A stretch of DNA of 64,000 nt, from positions 1-64,000 of the forward strand of contig DASUTC010000264.1 in the NCBI GenBank assembly GCA_036374795.1. Reading direction: 5' to 3'. Shown one piece after another: positions 44,150-51,880 of this stretch (the first letter of the stretch is position 1; each line of letters opens with the position of its first letter). The notes under the pieces were generated by a model that worked only from the letters and a program-made list of their open reading frames with translations, did no database searches and was not told where the DNA came from. Source of the stretch: Herpetosiphonaceae bacterium. Lineage in GTDB: Bacteria > Chloroflexota > Chloroflexia > Chloroflexales > Kallotenuaceae. Made by a program: the position numbers and the translations under genes.

Positions 44150-46981
44150 GTGAACACGATTTTTGTAGCCATCGACGTTGAAACGACAGGGTTAGAGGCG
44201 GGAACCGACGAAATTATCGAGGTTGCCGCGGTAAAGTTTCGTGATACGGAGGTGCTGGAAACGTTCCAGCGGCTAGTTCGGCCCAACCATAGCTTGCCGA
44301 TCAAGATCGCGCAACTGACCGGCATCAACGCCGAGGAGCTGGAAACCGCGCTGCCCTTCCCGCAGGTCGCGCCCGACTTCGTGCGCTTCGTGAAGAGCTA
44401 CCCGATCGTCGGTCACTCGGTCGGCTTCGACGTGCGCATGCTCAGCGCTCAGGGCGTGAAATTGCCCCAGCCCAGCTACGACACCTTCGAGCTGGCGACG
44501 CTGCTGCTGCCGGGCCAGCCGAGCTACAACCTGGGCGTGCTCGCAACGGCGCTTGGTATTCCGCATCCCGATGCCCACCGCGCGCTGGCCGACGCCGACG
44601 TTGCCCGTCTGCTCTTCACCAACCTGTTGCAGCGCATCACGGCGCTCGACGACACGATGCTCAACGAGATCGTCGGCCTGAGCAAGCACACCGACTGGAC
44701 ACCGCGCGTGCTCTTCGAGACGATCGCCCGCGAGCGCTCTTTTACGGCGCTCAGCCGTCCAATCCAGGGCGCTCCCACAGTCGATCTGCAAACGCTGGGC
44801 GTCGCCTGGCGCGGCATCAAGCCGCTCGAACCGACCAACCGGGCCGCGCCGCTGGAGCTCGATCACGTGCGCGTGTTTTTCGCGCCCGACGGCCCGCTCA
44901 AGCAGGCGTTTCCGGGCTACGAGCAGCGCGCACAGCAGCTAGATATGACCCTGGCGGTGGCTCAGGCGTTTAACGAGGGCAGCACGCTTGTGGTGGAAGC
45001 GCCAACCGGCACCGGCAAGTCGATGGCATATCTGGTGCCCGCCGCGCGCTACGCCGCCGAGCGCGGACAGCGCGTGGTCGTCTCGACCAACACGATCAAC
45101 CTTCAGGATCAGTTGTTCTTCAAGGATATTCCGGCGCTGCAACACGTGATCGACACCAGCATCATCCGCGACCAGGGCGTCGATGTCGAGCCGTTTACGG
45201 CGGCGCTGCTCAAAGGACGCGGCAATTACCTCTGCCTGCATCGCTACGCCAAGCTGCGCCGCCAGGAGCAGCCAACACCCGAACAGGCTCGCGCGCTGAT
45301 CAAGATCGGGCTGTGGGTCAAAGATACCCAGACCGGCGACCGGGCGGAGCTGGCGCTCGACGAGAGCGAGGCGCGCGTCTGGTCCGATGTTAATGTCACA
45401 GTCGATACCTGCATCGGCCCGCGCTGTCCCGAATTCGAGCGCTGCTTTTTCTACAACGCGCGTCGCGCAGCCGAGGCCGCGCATCTGATCGTCGTCAACC
45501 ACGCGCTGCTCCTGAGCGACGTGCGCGCCGAAAGCCAGGTCTTGCCGCGCTACGATCATGTAATCATCGACGAGGCGCACCATCTGGAGGATGTCGCCAC
45601 CGACCAGCTTGGGTGGTCGCTTGAGCAGGGTGAGCTGCTGCGCTTTCTGGACGAGGTGTGGCAATCGGGCGGGGCGCGGCTCTTGAGCGGCCTGCTGTCG
45701 GAGCTGCCCAACTACTTCAAAAACTCGGCGGCAACACCACACGACCTCGATCGCGCCGAGGGCTTCGCGGCGGCGCTGCGTCCGCAGGTCGATCGGACCC
45801 GTCAGGCGACCTACGAGCTGTGGCGGCAGTTGCGCGGCTGTATCGAGCGGCTGTCCAAGGAGAACGGCTACGAGCAGCGCGTGCGTCTCACGCCCCAGGT
45901 GCGCAGCGGGCCGATCTGGGCGACGGTCCAGCAAGCCTGGGAGAACGTCATGCTGCCGCTGGCCGACATCGGCAAGGGCCTGGCGAGCCTTGAGGCGCAC
46001 ATCAAAACGCTGGAGGGCGCTGGCCTGAACGAGTATGACGAGCTGCTGCTGCGCCTGGGCATGCTGGCGAACTGGGCGATCGATACGGCCATCGCCGGAG
46101 CGCGGGTGATCTATGGCGATGCCGAGGGCATTCAGTGGCTAGCGCTCGACCGACAGCGCGACAACCTGCGGCTCCACGACGCGCCGCTGCACGTCGGCCC
46201 GCTGCTGGAGTCGAAGCTCTTTGCCGCCAAAGAAACCGTCGTGCTGGCCTCGGCCACGCTCTCGATCGACGGCTCGTTTGATTACGTCAAGCAGCGCCTG
46301 GGGCTGGACTCCGCGCCCGTGGACGAGCTACAGCTTGGCTCGCCCTTCGACTACCAGCGCTCGACGCTGCTCTACCTGCCCAACGACATGCCCGAACCCA
46401 GCGACCGCAGCTACCAGCGGTCGCTCGAAGACGCGCTAATCGCGCTGGCGACGGCGACAGGCGGGCGGATGCTGGCGCTCTTCACCTCGAACAGCGCGCT
46501 GCGGCAGACCTACCGAGCGATTCAGGAGCCGCTCGAAGATCAAGAGATCGTCGTGCTGGGGCAAGGCCTGGACGGCTCGCGCCGCTCGCTGTTGCAGCGC
46601 TTCAAGGAGCATCCGCGCGCCGTGCTGCTGGGCACAAGCTCCTTCTGGGAGGGCGTGGACATCGTCGGCGATGCGCTGAGCGTGCTGGTGATCACCAAGC
46701 TGCCCTTTGCGGTGCCGAGCGATCCGGTCTTTGCGGCGCGCTCCGAGCTATTCGACGACGCCTTCACCAGCTACGCAGTGCCCCAGTCGATCCTGAAGTT
46801 CAAGCAAGGCTTTGGTCGGCTCATCCGCTCGAAAGAAGATCGCGGTGTGGTCGCCGTGCTGGACCGGCGATTGCTCACCAAGCGCTACGGCAAGCTCTTT
46901 CTCGGATCGCTGCCGGATTGTAGTATCCAGCAGGGGCCGCTCAAAAACTTGCCGCTGGCAGCAGCGCGCTGGCTGGTATAG
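44150..46981 (+). CDS. dinG: DnaQ exonuclease-DinG helicase fusion
   Basis: A 943-residue fusion. The N-terminal DEDD 3'-5' exonuclease (~1-165) has FVAIDVETTG, GHSVGFDVRML, and HPDAHRALADADVARLL. The XPD-like superfamily 2 helicase (~255-943) has Walker A VEAPTGTGKSMAYLVPAA, Fe-S cysteines (LCLHRY, DTCIGPRCPEFERCFF), DEAH box VIIDEAHHLEDV, and motif VI QGFGRLIRSKEDRG. This DinG form is common in Gram-positives and Chloroflexi. It probably unwinds and trims damaged or structured DNA. GTG start at 44150, with AGAGAG upstream. Confidence 0.94.
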   Translation: MNTIFVAIDVETTGLEAGTDEIIEVAAVKFRDTEVLETFQRLVRPNHSLPIKIAQLTGINAEELETALPFPQVAPDFVRFVKSYPIVGHSVGFDVRMLSAQGVKLPQPSYDTFELATLLLPGQPSYNLGVLATALGIPHPDAHRALADADVARLLFTNLLQRITALDDTMLNEIVGLSKHTDWTPRVLFETIARERSFTALSRPIQGAPTVDLQTLGVAWRGIKPLEPTNRAAPLELDHVRVFFAPDGPLKQAFPGYEQRAQQLDMTLAVAQAFNEGSTLVVEAPTGTGKSMAYLVPAARYAAERGQRVVVSTNTINLQDQLFFKDIPALQHVIDTSIIRDQGVDVEPFTAALLKGRGNYLCLHRYAKLRRQEQPTPEQARALIKIGLWVKDTQTGDRAELALDESEARVWSDVNVTVDTCIGPRCPEFERCFFYNARRAAEAAHLIVVNHALLLSDVRAESQVLPRYDHVIIDEAHHLEDVATDQLGWSLEQGELLRFLDEVWQSGGARLLSGLLSELPNYFKNSAATPHDLDRAEGFAAALRPQVDRTRQATYELWRQLRGCIERLSKENGYEQRVRLTPQVRSGPIWATVQQAWENVMLPLADIGKGLASLEAHIKTLEGAGLNEYDELLLRLGMLANWAIDTAIAGARVIYGDAEGIQWLALDRQRDNLRLHDAPLHVGPLLESKLFAAKETVVLASATLSIDGSFDYVKQRLGLDSAPVDELQLGSPFDYQRSTLLYLPNDMPEPSDRSYQRSLEDALIALATATGGRMLALFTSNSALRQTYRAIQEPLEDQEIVVLGQGLDGSRRSLLQRFKEHPRAVLLGTSSFWEGVDIVGDALSVLVITKLPFAVPSDPVFAARSELFDDAFTSYAVPQSILKFKQGFGRLIRSKEDRGVVAVLDRRLLTKRYGKLFLGSLPDCSIQQGPLKNLPLAAARWLV

Positions 46982-46982
46982 C

Positions 46983-47052
46983 ATCAAAGAACAAGGGAAC
47001 AAAGTAACAAAGAACACAGATGAGGGCCTGCACGCGAAACTTGGAACACATT
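46983..47052 (+). repeat. Heptamer-repeat tract after dinG
   Basis: AAAGAACAAGGGAACAAAG, then AACAAAGAACACAG, then further on GAAACTTGGAACAC, in mostly 7-base steps. It fills the gap before the next gene. Confidence 0.75.
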
Positions 47053-47063
47053 AAGGAGCAGCT

Positions 47064-47957
47064 ATGCGCATCACCTTTCAAAGTGCGCTTCAGCTTACCC
47101 TCCCGTCCGTCGCGGAACTGCAAACGGCTACCTACGGCGGCGGCTGGAAATCGAATCCCACAAAGCTCGCCGATATCTTTCGCGTCCATAACGTCGATCT
47201 TGAGCACAGCCTGATCGCCTACGACGGGCGTAAGCTGATGGGACTGGCCCTGCTTGGTCGCCGCCGCGCGCACGGCTGGCTCTACGATTTCGGCATTTTG
47301 CCCGCCTACCGTGGCAAAGGCTTGGGCACGCGCCTGCTGATGACCGCCGCTCGTGAGGCAGCCAAGGCGGGCGTACGAAGCATTGAGCTCGACGTGTGGG
47401 AAAAGCGGGACGACGCGATCCGCCTCTACCAGCGGGTAGGCTTTCAGCATGTGCGCACGTATCTCAACGTCGAAGCCTCAGGAGATGATCTGCGGCTCAG
47501 CGAGCTGGATCTGCCGCCGCGATTACGGCTAGCCGTAGGACGGGTCGAGGATGTCATCGGTTGGTACGCCGCCGCGCGGGACGAGCCGGAGCCGTGCTGG
47601 GATCGGGGCTTACCTTCGCTGCTGACCTACGGCGATGCCCAGCTCTGCACGGTCGCCGACGACCAAGGACTCGTGGCTTGTATGCACTACGTCGCACGGA
47701 GCGCATCAGGAGCCGATCCGAACCGGGTGCGCCCGATGTTTATCGGTCTTACCGAACGATCGGGCCTCGAACACATCCGCGCGCTCTTCAGCTTCGCCGC
47801 ACGCAGCGCTTTCGAGAATATTTCCACAACCATGTTCCGCGTCGCGCTTGAGCCCGAACCAAGCAAGCCAGCTCGGCTGCTGCTGGATGTTGGGATGCAG
47901 ATCGCCGGACGCGCGCTCGATATGCGCCTGAACATCGCGCAGCTCTATGGCTCGTAG
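47064..47957 (+). CDS. Tandem-GNAT acetyltransferase
   Basis: A 297-residue protein with two GNAT folds. The first (~1-150) has an intact acetyl-CoA loop, GILPAYRGKGLGTRLLMTA, and LYQRVGFQHVRTYLNVE. The second half (~155-297) keeps the overall pattern (LVACMHYVARS; FIGLTERSGLEHIRALFSFA) but lacks the QxxGxG loop, so it may be a binding or dimer domain. AAGGAGC lies 5 bases before the ATG. Substrate unknown. Confidence 0.82.
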   Translation: MRITFQSALQLTLPSVAELQTATYGGGWKSNPTKLADIFRVHNVDLEHSLIAYDGRKLMGLALLGRRRAHGWLYDFGILPAYRGKGLGTRLLMTAAREAAKAGVRSIELDVWEKRDDAIRLYQRVGFQHVRTYLNVEASGDDLRLSELDLPPRLRLAVGRVEDVIGWYAAARDEPEPCWDRGLPSLLTYGDAQLCTVADDQGLVACMHYVARSASGADPNRVRPMFIGLTERSGLEHIRALFSFAARSAFENISTTMFRVALEPEPSKPARLLLDVGMQIAGRALDMRLNIAQLYGS

Positions 47958-48517
47958 GCCAGCCGACGCGGATCGATGCAGCATCGTACCCGGCAGAGGT
48001 ACTATTCTAGGGCCGCCAATCAGCGCCGCCAAACTATCTTGACGAAATTTAACACTATGGTATTATGCCAACAATATCACTCCTTATCGTGGATCTGTAG
48101 TACGATGAGGAGATGTTTAACGTCGTGACTTTCATGCTATGAAATGGCTGGCCCTTCATAGAATCAAGGAAGTCTCACCCTCCAGGTTGAACCAGTTTGC
48201 CGTCCTGTTCGCGTTGCCTCCCGTTGGCAACAAAAAAACTGCTCTCACTCCACCTAATTTTAGGTCAGGTATTGCATGACGACACGTACGCGAGCACGAC
48301 TACCGATTGAGGATGGTATGTGCTAGGGCTAGCGTTACCAGGCATCCTTGGGCTGACATGGTGGAGCAGATGGCTGGGCTTGCCGGAGTATAACAATTGC
48401 ACACGTCACCGATGACTGCTCCCATCCGCTCCTGTGCTCAGCGTCAACACGTACAAGATAGCCGAACGGACGGAGTAGGGATAGGCACACATTCGTATGT
48501 TCTGAGGGGAGCCTGCC
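47958..48517. other. AT-richer spacer without a convincing gene
   Basis: The longest gene-poor stretch in the window (560 bases), clearly lower in GC than its surroundings. It contains GTTGCC..GGCAAC inverted arms with AAAAAAA at 48216-48239. It also holds a marginal 31-codon frame at 48320-48415 (GTG start after GAGG; VLGLALPGILGLTWWSRWLG, one membrane helix) that could be a small membrane peptide or the remnant of a larger gene. I see no tRNA or repeat array. With the AT-rich start of the next gene, it looks like imported DNA. Confidence 0.45.
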
Positions 48518-49960
48518 TTGTCAAAGCAATCACAACTTGAAACACACGATACCGCACAGACAGCTATAACATTTAACACCGAAGAGTTTAAAGAATCCAT
48601 TGAGCCCCAGAAAGATCCACAAAACAAACCAGCAAAGTCTCAAACAGTCTCATATCGGCAACTATTATCTAACCCCAACTTCCGGCGGCTCTGGCTAGGC
48701 CAGTCGATCAGCACCTTCGGCAGCTATTTTACCCGGGTTGCCATCCCGATCTATGTCTATAGAGTCACGGGAGGCTCCTACACACATCTTGGTCTTTCAT
48801 TCTTTGCATCGCTGCTGCCACCGCTCTTGTTTGGGCTGCTTGCCGGCGCGCTCGTCGATCGCTGGGACCGGCGGCGGACGATGATCGTGACCGATCTATT
48901 GAACATCGTCCTGCTTTGTGCGCTGATCGCCACTGTGCTATTGCCCCTGGGGTCGCTAGTTCAGCTTGGCGCGCTCTATACGATAACCTTCTTATCCTCC
49001 GCGCTCCACCAGATTTTCCACCCGGCGCGAATCGCAATCTTCACCGAGGTTGTGTCGGACGATGAGCTATTATCCGCCAACTCGCTCGATCAGTCGACGA
49101 CCAGCCTCGGCGAATTGATGAGCTATCCCCTGGCAGCGATCGTCCTGGGCTACTTCGGCCCGGCGATCGCGTTTGGCATCGATGCCGTCAGCTTTTTGCT
49201 GTCGGCGCTGCTGATCTGGCGCGTCAAAGTCCGCTCCACACCGCCCGAAACCCGCGCAAACACCAATATTTTGAGCGAGATTGCCGACGGCCTCGCGACA
49301 ATCAATAAACTGCCGCTGCTGCGCAAGCTTGCGATCCTGAGCCTGATCGTACCGCTCACCTTGTCGCTGCTGGCAACGCTTCAGTTGCCGTTCGCGGTCG
49401 AGATGCTAGGCAGCACGGAGGCGGTCGGTTACTCGACGTTAGAAGGCGCGACGGTGTTCGGCCTTCTCATCGGCACGCTGCTTCTCGGTCGATTCGGGCA
49501 GCACATCACGCGCTGGAAGCTGCTGGCGAGTGGGATAATTAGCTATGGCGCAGCCGTAACAGTCGTCGGCCTGGTGCCGGACATCGGCTTCTACCTGTCA
49601 CTGCCCGCAAAAACAGAGGGCAACCCGTGGACACCATTGTTACTGCTGGCGATGCCGTTTGTGTTTCTCCAGGGGGCGGCCAACAGCTTGATCTACACCA
49701 GCATACGCACGATGCAGCAGGAGCACAGCCCGCGCGCGATGTTAGGACGAGTCTCAAGCACGATCTCGGTCGCGGCAAGTGTCGGCTGGTCAACCGGTGC
49801 GCTCCTCACCTGGCTGGGTGAAGGACGTATCAATACGATGATTATCACCATCGGGATTATCATCTTCGTCATCGGTGTGTTGAGCCTGCGCTGGCTGCGT
49901 GTGCCGCCCGTAGAGCCTCAGCCGACAGCGAAGCAGGCTGTTCCAGAGCAATCGTTCTAG
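48518..49960 (+). CDS. MFS exporter (EntS/MFS_3-like)
   Basis: A 480-residue membrane transporter with about 12 helices. An unusual polar N-terminal tail of ~45 residues (rich in Gln, Thr, Lys) precedes the first helix. Typical MFS_3 segments follow: NPNFRRLWLGQSISTFGSYF, the loop 2-3 motif GALVDRWDRRRTMIVTDLLN, and SLDQSTTSLGELMSYPLA. Family members export siderophores or macrolides. TTG start at 48518, with GGGGAG 6 bases upstream. The first ~130 bases are AT-rich, unlike the rest, as is the 560-base spacer before it. Confidence 0.85.
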   Translation: MSKQSQLETHDTAQTAITFNTEEFKESIEPQKDPQNKPAKSQTVSYRQLLSNPNFRRLWLGQSISTFGSYFTRVAIPIYVYRVTGGSYTHLGLSFFASLLPPLLFGLLAGALVDRWDRRRTMIVTDLLNIVLLCALIATVLLPLGSLVQLGALYTITFLSSALHQIFHPARIAIFTEVVSDDELLSANSLDQSTTSLGELMSYPLAAIVLGYFGPAIAFGIDAVSFLLSALLIWRVKVRSTPPETRANTNILSEIADGLATINKLPLLRKLAILSLIVPLTLSLLATLQLPFAVEMLGSTEAVGYSTLEGATVFGLLIGTLLLGRFGQHITRWKLLASGIISYGAAVTVVGLVPDIGFYLSLPAKTEGNPWTPLLLLAMPFVFLQGAANSLIYTSIRTMQQEHSPRAMLGRVSSTISVAASVGWSTGALLTWLGEGRINTMIITIGIIIFVIGVLSLRWLRVPPVEPQPTAKQAVPEQSF

Positions 49961-49987
49961 GACAAACCTCGATCTATCATGCGCGGC

Positions 49988-50010
49988 AGGGACGGGCTAC
50001 AACCGTCCTT
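49988..50010 (+). terminator. Hairpin after the MFS gene
   Basis: AGGGACGG (49988-49995), 7-base loop, CCGTCCTT (50003-50010, one G-U), then GTTCTGT. Confidence 0.5.
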
Positions 50011-50061
50011 GTTCTGTGTCCGGCAGCCGCAGCGGGCTATGACGACTCGGCAGACGGCGGC

Positions 50062-51096
50062 TCAACGCGGCAGCGCCGCGATCCGCCGGTTGGTAACAGA
50101 AATCAGCAGCCGGGCGAGCATCATCGTGGCGGCGGGCAGCAGCGCGGGGAGCGGGCCGAGGAGCGCGAGCGGCAGCAGCGCAAGGTTGAGGCCAACCGCC
50201 CACAGCGTATTAAGGCGCAGCGCGCGCTGGACGGAGCGCGCAATCATGCGCAGCCGCTCCGGCTCCGCAGATCCGATCGGCACCGCCAGCAGATCGGGCC
50301 GATCCGCAGCCTGGCGCAGCGCAGCGCCCGATGGCACGAGCCAGCCCGCAGCCGCGGCCCGCTCCGCGCCCACGAGATAGGCCGACGATGTGGCAATACC
50401 AAGTGTGCATGGGCAGGCAGCAGCGATCGTCGCCAGCGCGGCCAGGCCGCTCTGGGCCAGATCGCGGGTCCACCACAGGTGCCAGCCCAGCGCCGCAGCC
50501 GCGCAGCCCAGCATCGCCAGACCCAGCCAGGTCATCGTGTGCTCGTGTGAGATGCGGCATGAGCGATATTCGGCTCCAGGGTGCGGCAGGTTGAGCGGGG
50601 AGAGCTGCTCAAGGACGACGACAAAGCGCTGCTCGATCTCGGCTGCCTGCGACCTTCCCGCCAGCAGCCAGGCCAGCGCCATCGCCGACGCATCGAAGTA
50701 CATCGGCGCGGTCGGCTGTGCCAGCGCAGGGCAGCTTGCGACAAACGCGGCCAGCGCGCCGAGGACGACAAGATCGGCGGCACGCAGACGGACAGGGCGC
50801 AGCGTCCGCCACGCTTCGCGCAGCAGATCGCGTGCCGTCCAGAAGGTTAGCAACGTCAGCCCGGCGCTCGACCAGACCACGAGCATCGCCCACCATCCAG
50901 CGCCGTGAGCGTCGTGAGCGCCGAGGGCCAGGATATGCAGCGGCACGCCAAGCGCCATCACCAGCATCGCCAGCAGCATACTGCGCATCGCGCGCCGCTG
51001 CAAAGCCACCGCATACGTCCGCCGCAGGTCGGCTTCGAGGTGGTCTGCCGTCCACGATACCGTATGCTCCAGGCTCGCGCTGTTTCCCGCCGCCAT
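50062..51096 (-). CDS. P-type ATPase-like membrane protein lacking catalytic domains
   Basis: A 344-residue protein with eight likely helices (38-59, 67-88, 106-125, 131-147, 187-207, 213-244, 295-316, 318-335) that follow heavy-metal P1B-ATPases in order. YFDASAMALAWLLAGRS matches the pre-A-domain helix, ACPCTLGIATSSAYLVG (Cys228-Pro-Cys230) the metal-transport helix, and SVQRALRLNTLWAVGLNLAL the first post-catalytic helix. The A domain (no TGES) is replaced by ~20 residues, and the P and N domains (no DKTGT) by ~10. It cannot be an ATP-driven pump alone. The frame is intact, AAGGA precedes the ATG, and it follows the B3/4 gene by 26 bases. Confidence 0.7.
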   Translation of the reverse strand: MAAGNSASLEHTVSWTADHLEADLRRTYAVALQRRAMRSMLLAMLVMALGVPLHILALGAHDAHGAGWWAMLVVWSSAGLTLLTFWTARDLLREAWRTLRPVRLRAADLVVLGALAAFVASCPALAQPTAPMYFDASAMALAWLLAGRSQAAEIEQRFVVVLEQLSPLNLPHPGAEYRSCRISHEHTMTWLGLAMLGCAAAALGWHLWWTRDLAQSGLAALATIAAACPCTLGIATSSAYLVGAERAAAAGWLVPSGAALRQAADRPDLLAVPIGSAEPERLRMIARSVQRALRLNTLWAVGLNLALLPLALLGPLPALLPAATMMLARLLISVTNRRIAALPR

Positions 51097-51122
51097 GCCA
51101 GATCCTTAGCCTCAGATAGCGC

Positions 51123-51803
51123 TTACTGCTCGTTAGCGGCAAGCACACGCCGATCGACGATCTGCCCGCCGCAAAAACGACTGAGCAACTGAGCCGTCTC
51201 GTCGACCGCGCGATCGATCGCCGATTGCGCCGCCTCGAAGCCGAAGATCGCAACGAGCACGCGCTGCGTCTCAGCCGTCACCATCGTACGCTGCGAGTCG
51301 GCGGTGGGGCTGCCGAAGATGCCCCGCTCATCGGCCAGCGCCAGCCGGTTGGTCGCATCGACCGCTTGCTTGCCGATCGGCTCGTACTGCTCGCCGTCCT
51401 CGCCACGGCGCACAACGGCGGCACCGACGATCTGCGCCAGATCGTAACAGCCGACCGCAAAGCCGTGCGCGAGCGAGATATAGTTGTTGATGTCGACAAC
51501 GACATTGATCTGCGGCAGCGCCCGATGGCTCAGCACGCGCCGGAGCAGCGCCTCGTTGGCGGGCCGGTAATGCGTGGGATCGTCGCCGAGTGCGCGATAG
51601 GCCCGGCGCGTGGCGGCAACGTGCGGATGATCAGCGGCAACCTTGCCCTTCAGCTCGAAGCGCAGATGCTCGCACAGCTCCTCCAGCATGGACCACAGCC
51701 CGGCATCATGCGCCTGGACACGAAGCTGCTCCGCCTCGACCAGCCCCACCAGCAGCTTCGGCAGTAGTTGTTGCACATGCGGATCGAGCGTCACAACCAC
51801 CAT
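51123..51803 (-). CDS. B3/4 domain protein
   Basis: A 226-residue soluble protein with the B3/B4 domain otherwise found as the editing part of phenylalanyl-tRNA synthetase beta: YRPANEALLRRVLSHRALPQ INVVVDINNYIS, then LADERGIFGSPTADSQRTMV. Stand-alone versions are common; some may clear mischarged tRNA, but the function is not settled. The N-terminal ~70 residues are helical. GGAGG lies about 10 bases before the ATG at 51803. It appears to form an operon with the ATPase-like gene downstream. Confidence 0.8.
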   Translation of the reverse strand: MVVVTLDPHVQQLLPKLLVGLVEAEQLRVQAHDAGLWSMLEELCEHLRFELKGKVAADHPHVAATRRAYRALGDDPTHYRPANEALLRRVLSHRALPQINVVVDINNYISLAHGFAVGCYDLAQIVGAAVVRRGEDGEQYEPIGKQAVDATNRLALADERGIFGSPTADSQRTMVTAETQRVLVAIFGFEAAQSAIDRAVDETAQLLSRFCGGQIVDRRVLAANEQ

Positions 51804-51880
51804 GTCGATCTAACCTCCAGCACGGATTGAATGTTGCTCCCCTCAGGATAGCACATGCTTGAACCGCTGGCGGAGAGTAG

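Noticed and set aside
48139-48276. 45-codon frame starting MKWLALHRIK in the spacer before the MFS gene
   Set aside because: No ribosome site and no protein-like pattern; kept only as part of the spacer description.
50062-51096. Decayed P-type ATPase pseudogene
   Set aside because: There is no frameshift or stop, the missing parts are exactly the cytoplasmic domains, and a ribosome site is present. A retained, shortened protein fits better.
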